DNA of 64,000 nt. It comes from an uncultured Lachnospiraceae bacterium. Lineage in GTDB: Bacteria; Bacillota; Clostridia; Lachnospirales; Lachnospiraceae. Under the pieces are notes generated by a model, which saw only the letters and a program-made list of their open reading frames with translations, was not told the DNA's origin and did not search any database. The first letter of the stretch is position 1. Each line of letters opens with the position of its first letter. Below are positions 43,786-51,954 of this stretch, piece by piece. A program made the translations under genes and the position numbers. The stretch is taken from contig CANQTF010000001.1 of the NCBI GenBank assembly GCA_947626745.1, forward strand, positions 186,001 through 250,000, given 5' to 3'.

Positions 43786-44490
43786 GTGAAAGACAGGATT
43801 CAGGAGAAGCTAAACGCGGCAGAGACAAAAATAGAGGCGGCGTGCAGACGAAGCGGCAGAGAGCGGCAGTCGGTGAAGCTGATCGCCGTCAGCAAGACCA
43901 AGCCCGTCTCCATGCTGCAGGAAGCCTATGACTTGGGCTGCCGTGATTTCGGTGAGAATAAGGTGCAGGAGCTCGTGGAGAAATACGACCGGCTTCCCAA
44001 AGACATACGCTGGCACATGATCGGGCATCTGCAGCGCAACAAGGTCAAATATATCGTGGACAAGGTGTATATGATCCACAGCGTCGATTCCCTGCGGCTC
44101 GCCGAGGAGATCAGCAAGGAAGCCGTCAAAAAGAATGTGACCGTCTCCGTCCTTGTGGAAGTCAACGTGGCAGACGAGGCGAGCAAGTTCGGCGTGTCGG
44201 CGGCGGAGGCTCCCGCCTTGGTGGAGCAGATCGCAAAGCTGCCGCATATCCTTGTCAAAGGTTTGATGACGATAGCACCATATGTAGACGATCCCGAGGA
44301 AAACAGACTATATTTTGCAAAATTAAAGCAAATTTATGTTGACATAATACATAAAAGCATTGATAATGTATGTATGGAAGAATTGTCTATGGGCATGACC
44401 GGAGATTATGAAGTCGCCATAGAGGAGGGCGCAACATATATCCGTGTCGGCACCGGCATTTTCGGGGAGAGACGATACGAGGTCTTATAA
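43786..44490 (+). CDS. YggS family PLP homeostasis protein
   Basis: This 234-residue protein starts at GTG 43786. It is an alanine racemase N-terminal-type barrel with the PLP lysine in LIAVSKTKPVSM (about 26-37), DFGENKVQEL, WHMIGHLQRNKVKYIV and LSMGMTGDYEVAIEEGATYIRVGTGIFGER (near the C terminus). These proteins bind PLP and balance its supply; no reaction is known. It lies upstream of sepF, as in many Firmicutes. Confidence 0.94.
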   Translation: MKDRIQEKLNAAETKIEAACRRSGRERQSVKLIAVSKTKPVSMLQEAYDLGCRDFGENKVQELVEKYDRLPKDIRWHMIGHLQRNKVKYIVDKVYMIHSVDSLRLAEEISKEAVKKNVTVSVLVEVNVADEASKFGVSAAEAPALVEQIAKLPHILVKGLMTIAPYVDDPEENRLYFAKLKQIYVDIIHKSIDNVCMEELSMGMTGDYEVAIEEGATYIRVGTGIFGERRYEVL

Positions 44491-44547
44491 TATACATAAG
44501 CGATCTGTGTAAGGGAATCAATCGAATCGACGGAGGGTTTGTAAGAA

Positions 44548-45042
44548 ATGAGTGTGATGGACAAGTTTTTGAACGCCATGAAGCTGAACGATGAAGAAGA
44601 TGAATACTACGACGACGATTTCTATGACGATGAACCGGAACCTGCCAAAAGGCCGACGGGAAATACAAGGGACGCCGCGCCGGCAGACGATCCGGTCAAG
44701 AAACAGACGCCGAAGGTAACGCCGATGCGGCAGATGAAAAAAATGGCCGGCACGGGCATGGAGGTATGCGTAATCAAGCCCACTACCGTGGAGGACGCAA
44801 GGGAGATCACGGAGACGCTTCTCGCCAACCGCACCGTTGTTCTGAATCTGGAGGGCCTGGATGTGGATATCGCACAGCGCATCATTGATTTTACTTCGGG
44901 CTCCTGCTTCGCGATGTCGGGCAATCTGCAGAAGATATCGCATTATATCTTTATCATCACACCTGCGAGCGTTGATATTTCAGGTGATTTTCAGGAAATC
45001 TTATCCGGCTCGTTCGACGTACCGATCAACAATGGAATTTAA
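44548..45042 (+). CDS. sepF: Cell division protein SepF
   Basis: This 164-residue protein has an N-terminal amphipathic stretch (MSVMDKFLNAMKLN) for membrane binding, an acidic linker (EEDEYYDDDFYDDEPEP) and the C-terminal DUF552 domain with VCVIKPTTVEDAREITETLLANRTVVLNLEGLD and AQRIIDFTSGSCFAMSG. It anchors FtsZ to the membrane and bundles filaments. AGGG-type ribosome binding site ten bases upstream. A strong terminator follows directly. Confidence 0.95.
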   Translation: MSVMDKFLNAMKLNDEEDEYYDDDFYDDEPEPAKRPTGNTRDAAPADDPVKKQTPKVTPMRQMKKMAGTGMEVCVIKPTTVEDAREITETLLANRTVVLNLEGLDVDIAQRIIDFTSGSCFAMSGNLQKISHYIFIITPASVDISGDFQEILSGSFDVPINNGI

Positions 45043-45055
45043 TGGATGCCTGACG

Positions 45056-45084
45056 ACTTCCTGACAGCAGTGTCAGGAAGTTTT
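45056..45084 (+). terminator. Intrinsic terminator after sepF
   Basis: ACTTCCTGACA (45056-45066) pairs perfectly with TGTCAGGAAGT (45071-45081) around GCAG, followed by T. It separates sepF from aroB. Confidence 0.9.
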
Positions 45085-45121
45085 CCTATGTGCCGATGCG
45101 CATCATCTACGGAGGATATCT

Positions 45122-46231
45122 ATGGCTGAGAGAATGACGATCAACTATGAGAAAAAGCCCTGCTACGATATTGTATTCACGGACAGCTTCGCGATGCTTA
45201 CGGAGGAACTGCAGGCTCTTGGGATAGAAAACAGGCGCGTGGCAGTCATCGCGGACTCCAACACCGCAAAGCTGTTTGGAGACACGGTGATGCAGCTTCT
45301 TGACGGACATTGCCGTCAGACGCTGCTGCATGTCTTTCCGGCGGGAGAAGCCAACAAGACTCTGGATACCGTGAAGGACATCTACCGAGACCTGATAGAG
45401 GCGAAATTCGACCGCAGGGATCTCCTGCTCGCTCTGGGAGGCGGTGTCGTCGGGGATATTACCGGCTATGCGGCGGCCACCTATCTGCGCGGCATCGATT
45501 TCGTGCAGATCCCGACTACGCTGATCGCCCAGTCGGACAGCAGCATCGGCGGTAAGACGGGGGTCGATTTTGACGGGTACAAAAATATGGTCGGCGCTTT
45601 CTATATGCCGAAGCTGGTCTACATGAACGTGTCAACCTTAAAGGAGCTGGACGACAGGCAGTTTTATGCCGGTTTTGCCGAAGTCATGAAGCACGGGCTG
45701 ATCAAGGACGCTATGTTCTACGAATGGCTGCTGGATCATATGTATGAGATCCGCGACAGAGAGCCGGACGTGCTCAAAGAAATGGTCATGCGAAGCTGTA
45801 CGGTCAAGAAGCTGGTGGTCGAGAAGGATCCGAAAGAGCTGGGCGACCGCGCGCTCCTAAACTTCGGCCACACGATCGGCCATGCCATAGAGAAATATAA
45901 GGATTTCAGCATGCTGCACGGGGAATGCATCGCTCTCGGCATGGTGGCCGCGGCCTATATCTCATGGAAGCATAACTGGCTGTCTATGGACGAATATTAT
46001 GAAGTGCGCGACATGTTTGTGCCTTTCGAGCTGCCGATCAGCATAGATTCCATCGATCCCGACGAGATCCTTAGGCTGACGAAATCGGACAAGAAGATGG
46101 ACGGCGGGCAGATCAGGTTTATCCTGCTGAAAAAGGTGGGAAAGGCTGTGATCGACAAAACCGTGACGGACGAGGAGATACTGGCCGCCATCCGTGAGAT
46201 CTATTTTAGTGATGAGGACGCGAAAGAATGA
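45122..46231 (+). CDS. aroB: 3-dehydroquinate synthase
   Basis: This 369-residue protein has the family patterns LLLALGGGVVGDITGYAAATYLRGIDFVQIPTTLIAQSDSSIGGKTGVD (about 100-148; NAD- and metal-binding region), EVMKHGLIKD and NFGHTIGHAIEK with the metal His residues. It makes 3-dehydroquinate from DAHP, the second step of the shikimate route. Here it sits between sepF and lspA, away from other aro genes. It is co-transcribed with lspA, which overlaps its stop by ATGA. Confidence 0.96.
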   Translation: MAERMTINYEKKPCYDIVFTDSFAMLTEELQALGIENRRVAVIADSNTAKLFGDTVMQLLDGHCRQTLLHVFPAGEANKTLDTVKDIYRDLIEAKFDRRDLLLALGGGVVGDITGYAAATYLRGIDFVQIPTTLIAQSDSSIGGKTGVDFDGYKNMVGAFYMPKLVYMNVSTLKELDDRQFYAGFAEVMKHGLIKDAMFYEWLLDHMYEIRDREPDVLKEMVMRSCTVKKLVVEKDPKELGDRALLNFGHTIGHAIEKYKDFSMLHGECIALGMVAAAYISWKHNWLSMDEYYEVRDMFVPFELPISIDSIDPDEILRLTKSDKKMDGGQIRFILLKKVGKAVIDKTVTDEEILAAIREIYFSDEDAKE

Positions 46232-46755
46232 ACCTGAAAAAGAAATTGCTGATACTGTTTGATCTGTTGGGGATAGCAGCGCTTGTCGCCTTGGATCAGT
46301 ACACGAAATATCTCGCCGTGATCCACCTGAAGGATAAGCCCGCTTACATCATTATAAACGGCGTACTGGAGCTGAACTATCTGGAGAACAAGGGCGCGGC
46401 CTTCGGCATGCTCCAGAACCAGAAGGCGTTCTTTATCTTTGTGGCGGTCGTGATCTTGGGCGTGATCGGCTATGTGCTGTGCAAGACCCCTGACAGCAGG
46501 AAATACCGGATACTGCATCTGCTTCTGAGCCTGATCGCCGCCGGCGCTATCGGCAATATGATCGACCGCATCCGCCTCAATTATGTGGTGGACTTTATCT
46601 ATTTCGTGCTGATCAACTTCCCGATCTTTAATGTGGCGGATATGTATGTCACGATCTCCACGGCGGTGTTGGTGATCATGCTCCTTTTCGTCTACAAGGA
46701 AAACGACCTCAGCTTTATCAGCTTCAAGCAGAAGCGATACCGCGAATTGAAATAG
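46228..46755 (+). CDS. lspA: Signal peptidase II (lipoprotein signal peptidase)
   Basis: This 175-residue protein has four membrane segments. LVALDQYTKYLA opens the first, LNYLENKGAAFGML follows, and the catalytic aspartates are in GNMIDRIRLNYVVDFIYF and FNVADMYVT. It cleaves the signal of prolipoproteins after lipid addition; the DD-carboxypeptidase at 40.8 kb is a likely substrate. ATGA overlap with aroB and eight bases to the pseudouridine synthase gene. Confidence 0.95.
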   Translation: MNLKKKLLILFDLLGIAALVALDQYTKYLAVIHLKDKPAYIIINGVLELNYLENKGAAFGMLQNQKAFFIFVAVVILGVIGYVLCKTPDSRKYRILHLLLSLIAAGAIGNMIDRIRLNYVVDFIYFVLINFPIFNVADMYVTISTAVLVIMLLFVYKENDLSFISFKQKRYRELK

Positions 46756-46763
46756 GGCCGCCT

Positions 46764-47678
46764 ATGGAACAGTTTACTTACCAGATCGGGTTAGGAGAGG
46801 ACGAGGAACGGCTTGACAAGTGGATCAGCGCCGCGCTGCCCGATCTGTCCCGCACTTATATCCAGAAATGCATCAGAGAAAACAGCGTGCTTGTCAACGG
46901 CAGACCGCAGAAAGCGGGGTATCGTCTGCGGGTGGACGACGAGATCGTGTTCGCCGTTCCGGAAGCCGCAGAGCCTTCCATAGAGGCCGAGGATATTCCT
47001 CTCGATATCCTCTATGAAGATGAGGACGTCCTCGTGGTAAATAAACCGAAGGGCATGGTCGTACACCCGGCGCCCGGACACTACAGCGGCACGCTCGCCA
47101 ACGCCGTCCTGTATCACTGCAAGGGACAGTTGTCCGGCATCAACGGCGTCCTTCGTCCCGGCATCGTTCACCGGATCGACAAGGATACCACCGGTTCCCT
47201 GATCGTCTGCAAGAACGATCAGGCTCACCGTGCGATCGCCGCACAGCTTAAGGAACACAGCATCACACGCAGATACCGGGCGATCGTACACGGCGTGATC
47301 GACGCGGAAGAGGGCGTCATCCGGGCAGCCGTCGGCAGGGACATAAAGGACCGCAGACGGATGGCGGTCAGTGAAAGAAACGGCAAACCGGCGGTAACGC
47401 ATTATACGGTTCTTGAAAGATTTCGCGAATACACCTATATTGAGTGCGTGCTGGAGACGGGGCGCACCCACCAGATCCGCGTGCATATGGCGAGCATCGG
47501 GCATCCCGTGCTGGGCGACGAGATATACTCGCACCGCAGTGTGCCTTACCGGCTGGAGGGGCAGACGCTGCACGCGATGGTGATCGGCTTCGTGCATCCG
47601 GCGACGGGCGCCTACACGGAAGTGACCGCACCGCTCCCGGCTTATTTTGAACGTCTGCTGCGGATACTGCCGCGCTGA
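46764..47678 (+). CDS. rluD: RluD-family 23S rRNA pseudouridine synthase
   Basis: This 304-residue protein has an N-terminal S4 RNA-binding domain (ERLDKWISAALPDLSRTYIQKCI) and the catalytic domain with VVNKPKGMVVHPAPGH and GIVHRIDKDTTGSLIV, whose second Asp is the catalytic residue. ETGRTHQIRVHMASIGHPVLGD follows. It modifies uridines of 23S rRNA, by similarity those of helix 69, though specificity cannot be read from sequence alone. The lspA-rluD order is common in Firmicutes. Confidence 0.93.
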   Translation: MEQFTYQIGLGEDEERLDKWISAALPDLSRTYIQKCIRENSVLVNGRPQKAGYRLRVDDEIVFAVPEAAEPSIEAEDIPLDILYEDEDVLVVNKPKGMVVHPAPGHYSGTLANAVLYHCKGQLSGINGVLRPGIVHRIDKDTTGSLIVCKNDQAHRAIAAQLKEHSITRRYRAIVHGVIDAEEGVIRAAVGRDIKDRRRMAVSERNGKPAVTHYTVLERFREYTYIECVLETGRTHQIRVHMASIGHPVLGDEIYSHRSVPYRLEGQTLHAMVIGFVHPATGAYTEVTAPLPAYFERLLRILPR

Positions 47679-47701
47679 GTCGGACGGACACCGCGGTTTT
47701 T
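47670..47701 (+). terminator. Probable terminator of the aroB-lspA-rluD unit
   Basis: CCGCG (47670-47674, overlapping the stop codon region) pairs with CGCGG (47692-47696), followed by TTTTT. The stem is short but wholly GC. Confidence 0.5.
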
Positions 47702-47730
47702 GACAGAATGAAAGTTTTTTCGCGTTAGTG

Positions 47731-47759
47731 TTGTAAAGTGTGCGTTTTCGTGCTATAAT
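47731..47759 (+). promoter_or_regulatory. Promoter of the leader-controlled gene pair
   Basis: TTGTAA (47731-47736), 17 bases, TATAAT (47754-47759) with an extended TGC at 47751-47753. Transcription should begin near 47766. Confidence 0.8.
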
Positions 47760-47765
47760 TATCCG

Positions 47766-47862
47766 TGGATTTTTTTGACGGAATCATGCAGGCTCAAAGG
47801 TGAGCGTTAGGACACGGGCTCACCGTGTCTTTTTTTATAGAACGCGGAGTGAGAAGTGAGAT
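47766..47862 (+). promoter_or_regulatory. Leader with terminator and competing helix (candidate attenuator)
   Basis: About 45 bases after the predicted transcription start lies a perfect intrinsic terminator: GACACGG (47811-47817) / CCGTGTC (47823-47829), loop GCTCA, then seven T. GGTGAGC (47799-47805) is exactly complementary to GCTCACC (47818-47824), the loop and lower right arm of that hairpin, so the two structures exclude each other. GGTGAGC can also pair upstream: GCTCA (47792-47796) with TGAGC (47801-47805), which would release the terminator. This three-way arrangement is that of a riboswitch, protein-binding attenuator or similar switch. I recognise no known class. Confidence 0.6.
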
Positions 47863-48246
47863 ATGAAGTATCGCGCTTTAAAATCAAAGGAAGAGAATAC
47901 GGCCGTATTGCAGACGGAATACAAGAGCGCGCAGGAGATCGGCAGACTGCGTTTAGGGGAAGGGCATCTTTTTTTTCGTTCTGCCCGCCAGATCTTTTAC
48001 ATACCATATACTGAGATTTACCGCTATTTCCGCCGTGTCATGCTGATACCTGCCAAGCTGTGCTGCGGCAGGGGCGACTTGGCGGTAGAACACCTTGTCG
48101 TCTGTGACGCCGACGGCGAGCTGGCGCAGATCCAGCTTCCCGGCTCTCACGCCGCCAAGGTTTTGATGGAACGGCTCAGCGCCCTTGCGCCCGATGCGCT
48201 CGTCGGCATGCCGAAGGACCAAGACAGCGCAGAAGGAGGCGTTTGA
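47863..48246 (+). CDS. Conserved hypothetical protein, possible PH-like fold
   Basis: This 127-residue soluble protein has alternating strands: GRLRLGEGHLFFRSARQIFYIPYTEIYRYFRR (about 27-58), MLIPAKLCCGRG, then HLVVCDADGELAQIQLP, and a C-terminal helix (AAKVLMERLSALAP). The order of strands and a last helix resembles bacterial PH-like domains, but I cannot confirm this. No catalytic residues stand out; a Cys-Cys pair (CCGRG, about 67-71) is notable. It is the first gene after the candidate attenuator, and its stop overlaps the next start by one base, so both are under the same control. Confidence 0.7.
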   Translation: MKYRALKSKEENTAVLQTEYKSAQEIGRLRLGEGHLFFRSARQIFYIPYTEIYRYFRRVMLIPAKLCCGRGDLAVEHLVVCDADGELAQIQLPGSHAAKVLMERLSALAPDALVGMPKDQDSAEGGV

Positions 48247-48740
48247 TGACGGTTGACGAGGCTCTGCAGAAGCTTCTGCACTCCTACAGACGCTATTATA
48301 ATATCAAGACGGAGGACGTTCCGGAGCCGTTTCGGGCGGAGGCGGCCTTCCACACCCACGATGAGCAGTTTTTTCTTGTCAAAGCGGCGACGCTTGCGGA
48401 GGCGGATTCCCATGAGTATGTGTTCTTCGCGACGTCGGACCGGATCGGCCCCGATGATGTGAGGCGGCTGGATGAGGCCGCGTGGGAAGAGGGAATGGCG
48501 CGCGTAGTTCCGCACGCCAACCACCGCAACACGGATATCGTGCTTGTCGTGCTGGCGGAACAGATCGACGACGACGCGGCCGCTTATATCAAAAGGTGTA
48601 AGCGCTACCGGAGTTACAGGCACACCCTGCAGGGGTGGAGCCATTATTCTTTGGTTGCCATAGAGACTTCTACAGGAGATTTTTTCTGTAACAGACGGGG
48701 GAAGAATCTGAAGAAGCTCTTTCGCAATATTATGAGGTAA
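48246..48740 (+). CDS. Conserved hypothetical protein
   Basis: This 164-residue protein starts at ATG 48246, which shares its A with the previous TGA and has AAGGAGG upstream. It has no signal peptide or membrane segment. Two parts stand out: AEAAFHTHDEQFFLVKAATLAEADSHEYVFFAT (about 32-64; an H-x-H pair within it) and GWSHYSLVAIETSTGDFFCNRRGKNLKKLF near the C terminus. I do not recognise the family. The tight coupling to the upstream gene and the shared leader suggest they act together. Confidence 0.7.
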   Translation: MTVDEALQKLLHSYRRYYNIKTEDVPEPFRAEAAFHTHDEQFFLVKAATLAEADSHEYVFFATSDRIGPDDVRRLDEAAWEEGMARVVPHANHRNTDIVLVVLAEQIDDDAAAYIKRCKRYRSYRHTLQGWSHYSLVAIETSTGDFFCNRRGKNLKKLFRNIMR

Positions 48741-48794
48741 ACCGCGTTGCGGTTCTTCAAAGTAACCAAAAAGAGAAGAGAGAGGTGTTAAACT

Positions 48795-50498
48795 ATGACT
48801 GCGATTCTGATTATCGTAGCTGCGATCGCTCTGCTTGTACTGGGTTATGTTTTCTATGGCTCATGGCTTGCAAAGCAGTGGGGCATCGACCCCGGCAGAA
48901 AGACGCCTGCTGTTGAACTGGAGGACGGTGTTGACTATGTTGCCGCTAAGCCGGCCGTACTGATGGGTCACCATTTTTCTTCCATCGCGGGCGCAGGCCC
49001 TATCAACGGGCCGATCCAGGCATCCGTATTCGGATGGCTGCCTGTATTTTTATGGTGCGTCATCGGAGGTATCTTCTTCGGTGGACTGCAGGACTTCGGT
49101 TCCCTGTTCGCATCTATCCGCCACGGCGGCAAATCCGTGGGTGAGATCATCAAAGATTCTATGGGAGACAGGGCGAAAAAGCTGTTCATCATCTTTGCCC
49201 TGCTGGTACTGATCCTTGTTATCGCTTCCTTCGTGAACGTGGTAGCGGGCACATTTGCTTCCACCAATCCGCTCGGCTTCACAAACGGCCCTACCGGAAA
49301 CGAGACGACGGCGATCATCTCCCTTATGTTTATCGTGCTGGCGATTATCTATGGTCTGGTAACTAACCGTCTGGGTGTCAAGACACTGCCTGCCAGCATC
49401 GGCGGTATCGTCTGCATCGTTCTGATGATCGCGCTCGGCCTGAACTTTGGTTTTGCCATGAGCCGCACCGCATGGATCATCACGATCGGCGCGTACATCA
49501 CGATCGCTTCGCTGGTTCCCGTGTGGATCCTGCTGCAGCCCCGTGACTATCTGTCCAGCTTCCTGCTTTATGCGATGATGGGCGTTGCGCTGATCGGTAT
49601 CTTTTTCTCGGCGTTCTCCGGAACGGCCACCTTTGAGATCCCGATGTTCACGGGGTGGAAGACCAGCATCGGCACATTGTTCCCGGCGCTGTTCATCACG
49701 GTTGCCTGCGGCGCATGTTCGGGCTTCCACAGCCTGATCTCCACAGGTACATCGTCCAAGCAGCTGGCCAATGAGAAGGATGCGAAGCCTATCGGCTACG
49801 GTTCCATGCTGATCGAGTCCGCACTGGGTATCATCTCCCTGATCGCGGTAGGTATGGTATTTAAGGCATACACCAACGGCGACTTCGGTTCACCGGCTGC
49901 AGCCTTTGCGGCAGGTATTGCGACCATGTTCGGCACGGAGCAGTCTACCGTATACAACACGATCTATGCATTACTGACGCTGGCGGTTTCCGTATTCGCA
50001 CTGACCAGTCTGGACACGGGTACCCGTCTGAGCCGTTTCATGTTCTCCGAGCTGTTCCTGAAAAAGGACGAGGCGACCTACAAGGATGCCACAGGCATCC
50101 GCAAGGTGCTCGCATATCCTCTGACGGGTACGCTCATCATGGTAGTGATCGGCTGCGTTCTCGGCGGTCTGAGCCTGAGCCAGATCTGGGGACTGTTCGG
50201 CGCTGCCAACCAGCTGCTTGCAGGTATCGCTCTGATGGCGGTTGCCGCTTGGCTGGGCAACGCGGGCAAGAACAATAAGATGTTCTATATCCCGATGGTA
50301 TTTATGCTGGTAGCTACGATCACCAGCCTTGTCATGACAGTGATCGCCAAGATCAAAATGGCAGCAAGCGGCTCCGCGATGTGGGGCGACTGGTTCCAGC
50401 TGATCTTCGCGGCCGCTATGGTCGTTCTGGCGCTCTTCCTTGTTGTGGAGGGTATCCAGACCTTCAGCGCGCAGATGAAGAAGAAGGCAAAAGCCTGA
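48795..50498 (+). CDS. cstA: Carbon starvation protein CstA family transporter
   Basis: This 567-residue polytopic membrane protein has the CstA patterns: YVFYGSWLAKQWGIDP at the start, VLMGHHFSSIAGAGPINGPIQA (about 55-76), GGLQDFGSLFASIRHGGKSVGEI, and CGACSGFHSLISTGTSSKQL. CstA proteins import peptides or pyruvate in other bacteria; the substrate here is not evident. Codon choice (frequent GTA, GGT, CGT) differs somewhat from its neighbours and suggests high expression. It is preceded by GAGAGAGG and ends in a terminator at 50533-50573. Confidence 0.92.
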   Translation: MTAILIIVAAIALLVLGYVFYGSWLAKQWGIDPGRKTPAVELEDGVDYVAAKPAVLMGHHFSSIAGAGPINGPIQASVFGWLPVFLWCVIGGIFFGGLQDFGSLFASIRHGGKSVGEIIKDSMGDRAKKLFIIFALLVLILVIASFVNVVAGTFASTNPLGFTNGPTGNETTAIISLMFIVLAIIYGLVTNRLGVKTLPASIGGIVCIVLMIALGLNFGFAMSRTAWIITIGAYITIASLVPVWILLQPRDYLSSFLLYAMMGVALIGIFFSAFSGTATFEIPMFTGWKTSIGTLFPALFITVACGACSGFHSLISTGTSSKQLANEKDAKPIGYGSMLIESALGIISLIAVGMVFKAYTNGDFGSPAAAFAAGIATMFGTEQSTVYNTIYALLTLAVSVFALTSLDTGTRLSRFMFSELFLKKDEATYKDATGIRKVLAYPLTGTLIMVVIGCVLGGLSLSQIWGLFGAANQLLAGIALMAVAAWLGNAGKNNKMFYIPMVFMLVATITSLVMTVIAKIKMAASGSAMWGDWFQLIFAAAMVVLALFLVVEGIQTFSAQMKKKAKA

Positions 50499-50532
50499 TC
50501 TGTCTGCCGAAAAGCAAACTGAACATAACAGG

Positions 50533-50573
50533 ACGCCATGCGAAAGGGAGTTTCTCGGCCGCATGGCGTTTCT
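50533..50573 (+). terminator. Intrinsic terminator after cstA
   Basis: ACGCCATGCG (50533-50542) pairs perfectly with CGCATGGCGT (50560-50569), followed by TTTC. The next gene begins 22 bases later. Confidence 0.75.
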
Positions 50574-50594
50574 TACAAGAGAGAGGAGAAAACA

Positions 50595-50915
50595 ATGGAT
50601 CAACAGCAGTTGAATGCGGCTACGGAAAATATGCTTGCGTGGTTATCGGATCCGCAGGAATTGGGCAAAGCACCGAGCAAAATAGAGTGTGCGGGGCAAT
50701 TTGAGTACCGGGAAATGACCTATTATATCTTTAAATTTAAAACCGGCCTGTTGGGGAAATGGCTTCTTGGCGTATGCGGCGGTTTTGAAGAAGAGGAAAC
50801 GGAGCCCTGCGGGCATACATATAGCGAGATGCAGCCATATCATGAGGATACGGCACAGCAGGACTGCATCAAGATGATCGATAAGATCGTGGCATATTGG
50901 CAGGGGCAAGTGTGA
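50595..50915 (+). CDS. Small hypothetical protein
   Basis: This 106-residue protein starts at ATG 50595 behind GAGAGGAG; the frame is open back to 50538, but that part is the terminator. It has ECAGQFEYREMTYYIFKFKTGLLGKWLLGVCGGFE (about 33-67) and CGHTYSEMQPYHED, and a C-terminal helix. There is no clear signal or membrane segment. I do not recognise a function. It may be read from cstA readthrough or from an unseen promoter. Confidence 0.6.
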   Translation: MDQQQLNAATENMLAWLSDPQELGKAPSKIECAGQFEYREMTYYIFKFKTGLLGKWLLGVCGGFEEEETEPCGHTYSEMQPYHEDTAQQDCIKMIDKIVAYWQGQV

Positions 50916-50923
50916 TCCCGGAT

Positions 50924-50952
50924 TTGCGTTTTCATGAAAAACCGTATATAAT
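50924..50952 (+). promoter_or_regulatory. Promoter of the cytidylate-kinase-like gene
   Basis: TTGCGT (50924-50929), 17 bases, TATAAT (50947-50952). Transcription should begin near 50959. Confidence 0.7.
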
Positions 50953-51028
50953 ATAAGTAGCCGGACAGATACGGCTTTTGCCCCTGATACAGGGGCGGGA
51001 TTTCATGACAGAAAGGGGAGGTTATGCT

Positions 51029-51655
51029 ATGAATACCATTATTACCATCGGTAGGCAGTTTGGCTCTGGAGGCCGCGAGATCGGGCAGAAGGTTGCCGAC
51101 TATTTTGGAATCAAGTTTTACGATAAAGAATTGTTGTCAAGGGCGGCGAAGGAGAGCGGTTTCTGCGAGGAGATGATCCAGAACCACGACGAGCGTCCCA
51201 CCAGCTCTTTTCTCTATAATCTGGTGATGGACACCTATTCGTTCGGCTACAATTCCTCTTCGTTCGTGGATATGCCGATCAGCCATAAGGTATTTCTCGC
51301 GCAGTTTGATACGATCAAGAAGATCGCGAACGAAGGCCCTTGTGTCATCGTCGGCAGATGCGCCGACTATGCGCTGCACGATTATCAGAACTGCCTGAAT
51401 CTCTTTATACACGCAGATCAGAAGAGCAAGGTAAAACGCATCATGGAGCGCTATGAAGATGTCACCACGGAGCAGAAGGCCATCGACATGATGAACAAGA
51501 AGGATAAATCCAGACAAAGCTATTACAACTATTATTCTTCCAAGAAGTGGGGCAGGGCGGACAGCTACGATCTGTCTATCAACAGCGGCGTGCTGGGTAT
51601 CGAAGGTTCCGTCAAGCTGATCGCGCAGTTCGTCGAGGACTTTGAGAACCGTTGA
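51029..51655 (+). CDS. Cytidylate kinase-like family protein
   Basis: This 208-residue protein starts at ATG 51029 behind AAAGGGGAGG. It opens with TIITIGRQFGSGGREIGQKVADYFGIKFYDKELL, a P-loop of the nucleoside-kinase type (GRQFGSGGRE, about 8-17). PCVIVGRCADYAL and a late lid-like region (MNKKDKSRQSYYNYYSSKKWG) follow. Proteins of this family are common in Lachnospiraceae beside the true CMP kinase; their substrate is not established. It has its own promoter. Confidence 0.85.
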   Translation: MNTIITIGRQFGSGGREIGQKVADYFGIKFYDKELLSRAAKESGFCEEMIQNHDERPTSSFLYNLVMDTYSFGYNSSSFVDMPISHKVFLAQFDTIKKIANEGPCVIVGRCADYALHDYQNCLNLFIHADQKSKVKRIMERYEDVTTEQKAIDMMNKKDKSRQSYYNYYSSKKWGRADSYDLSINSGVLGIEGSVKLIAQFVEDFENR

Positions 51656-51954
51656 CTCTCTTTATCGTTCATGCAGACGCAGCTTCTTGATCTGTGTGTA
51701 TCACTTCGCCGGAACAGGAAGCTGCGTCCGTCTCGTCGGATAATGGAAAGGATCCGTCGCACAATTCAAGCTGAAGGAATCATAAATTATAAATGCAAAG
51801 GCCCTGACTTTCTTCTGATAATCTGAAAGAGGGTCGATATATAACTATGCGCAAAACCCTTGTTTAACGAATAGTTCTCCCGTTTTAAACAGATCCCTCG
51901 CTTACGCCATATTATTATGGTACGACAAGGGATCTTGCGGGTTCTTCTTACACG
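51656..51954. other. AT-richer gap with nested inverted repeats
   Basis: No gene is seen in these 299 bases. GACGCAGCTTC (51676-51686) pairs with GAAGCTGCGTC (51718-51728) around a 31-base loop and may end the kinase-like gene, though no T-run follows. AGATCCCT (51891-51898) pairs with AGGGATCT (51928-51935) around a loop that itself holds CCATA/TATGG. Between them, an imperfect hairpin spans about 51801-51834. The drop in GC here marks the left edge of the accessory region. Confidence 0.5.
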
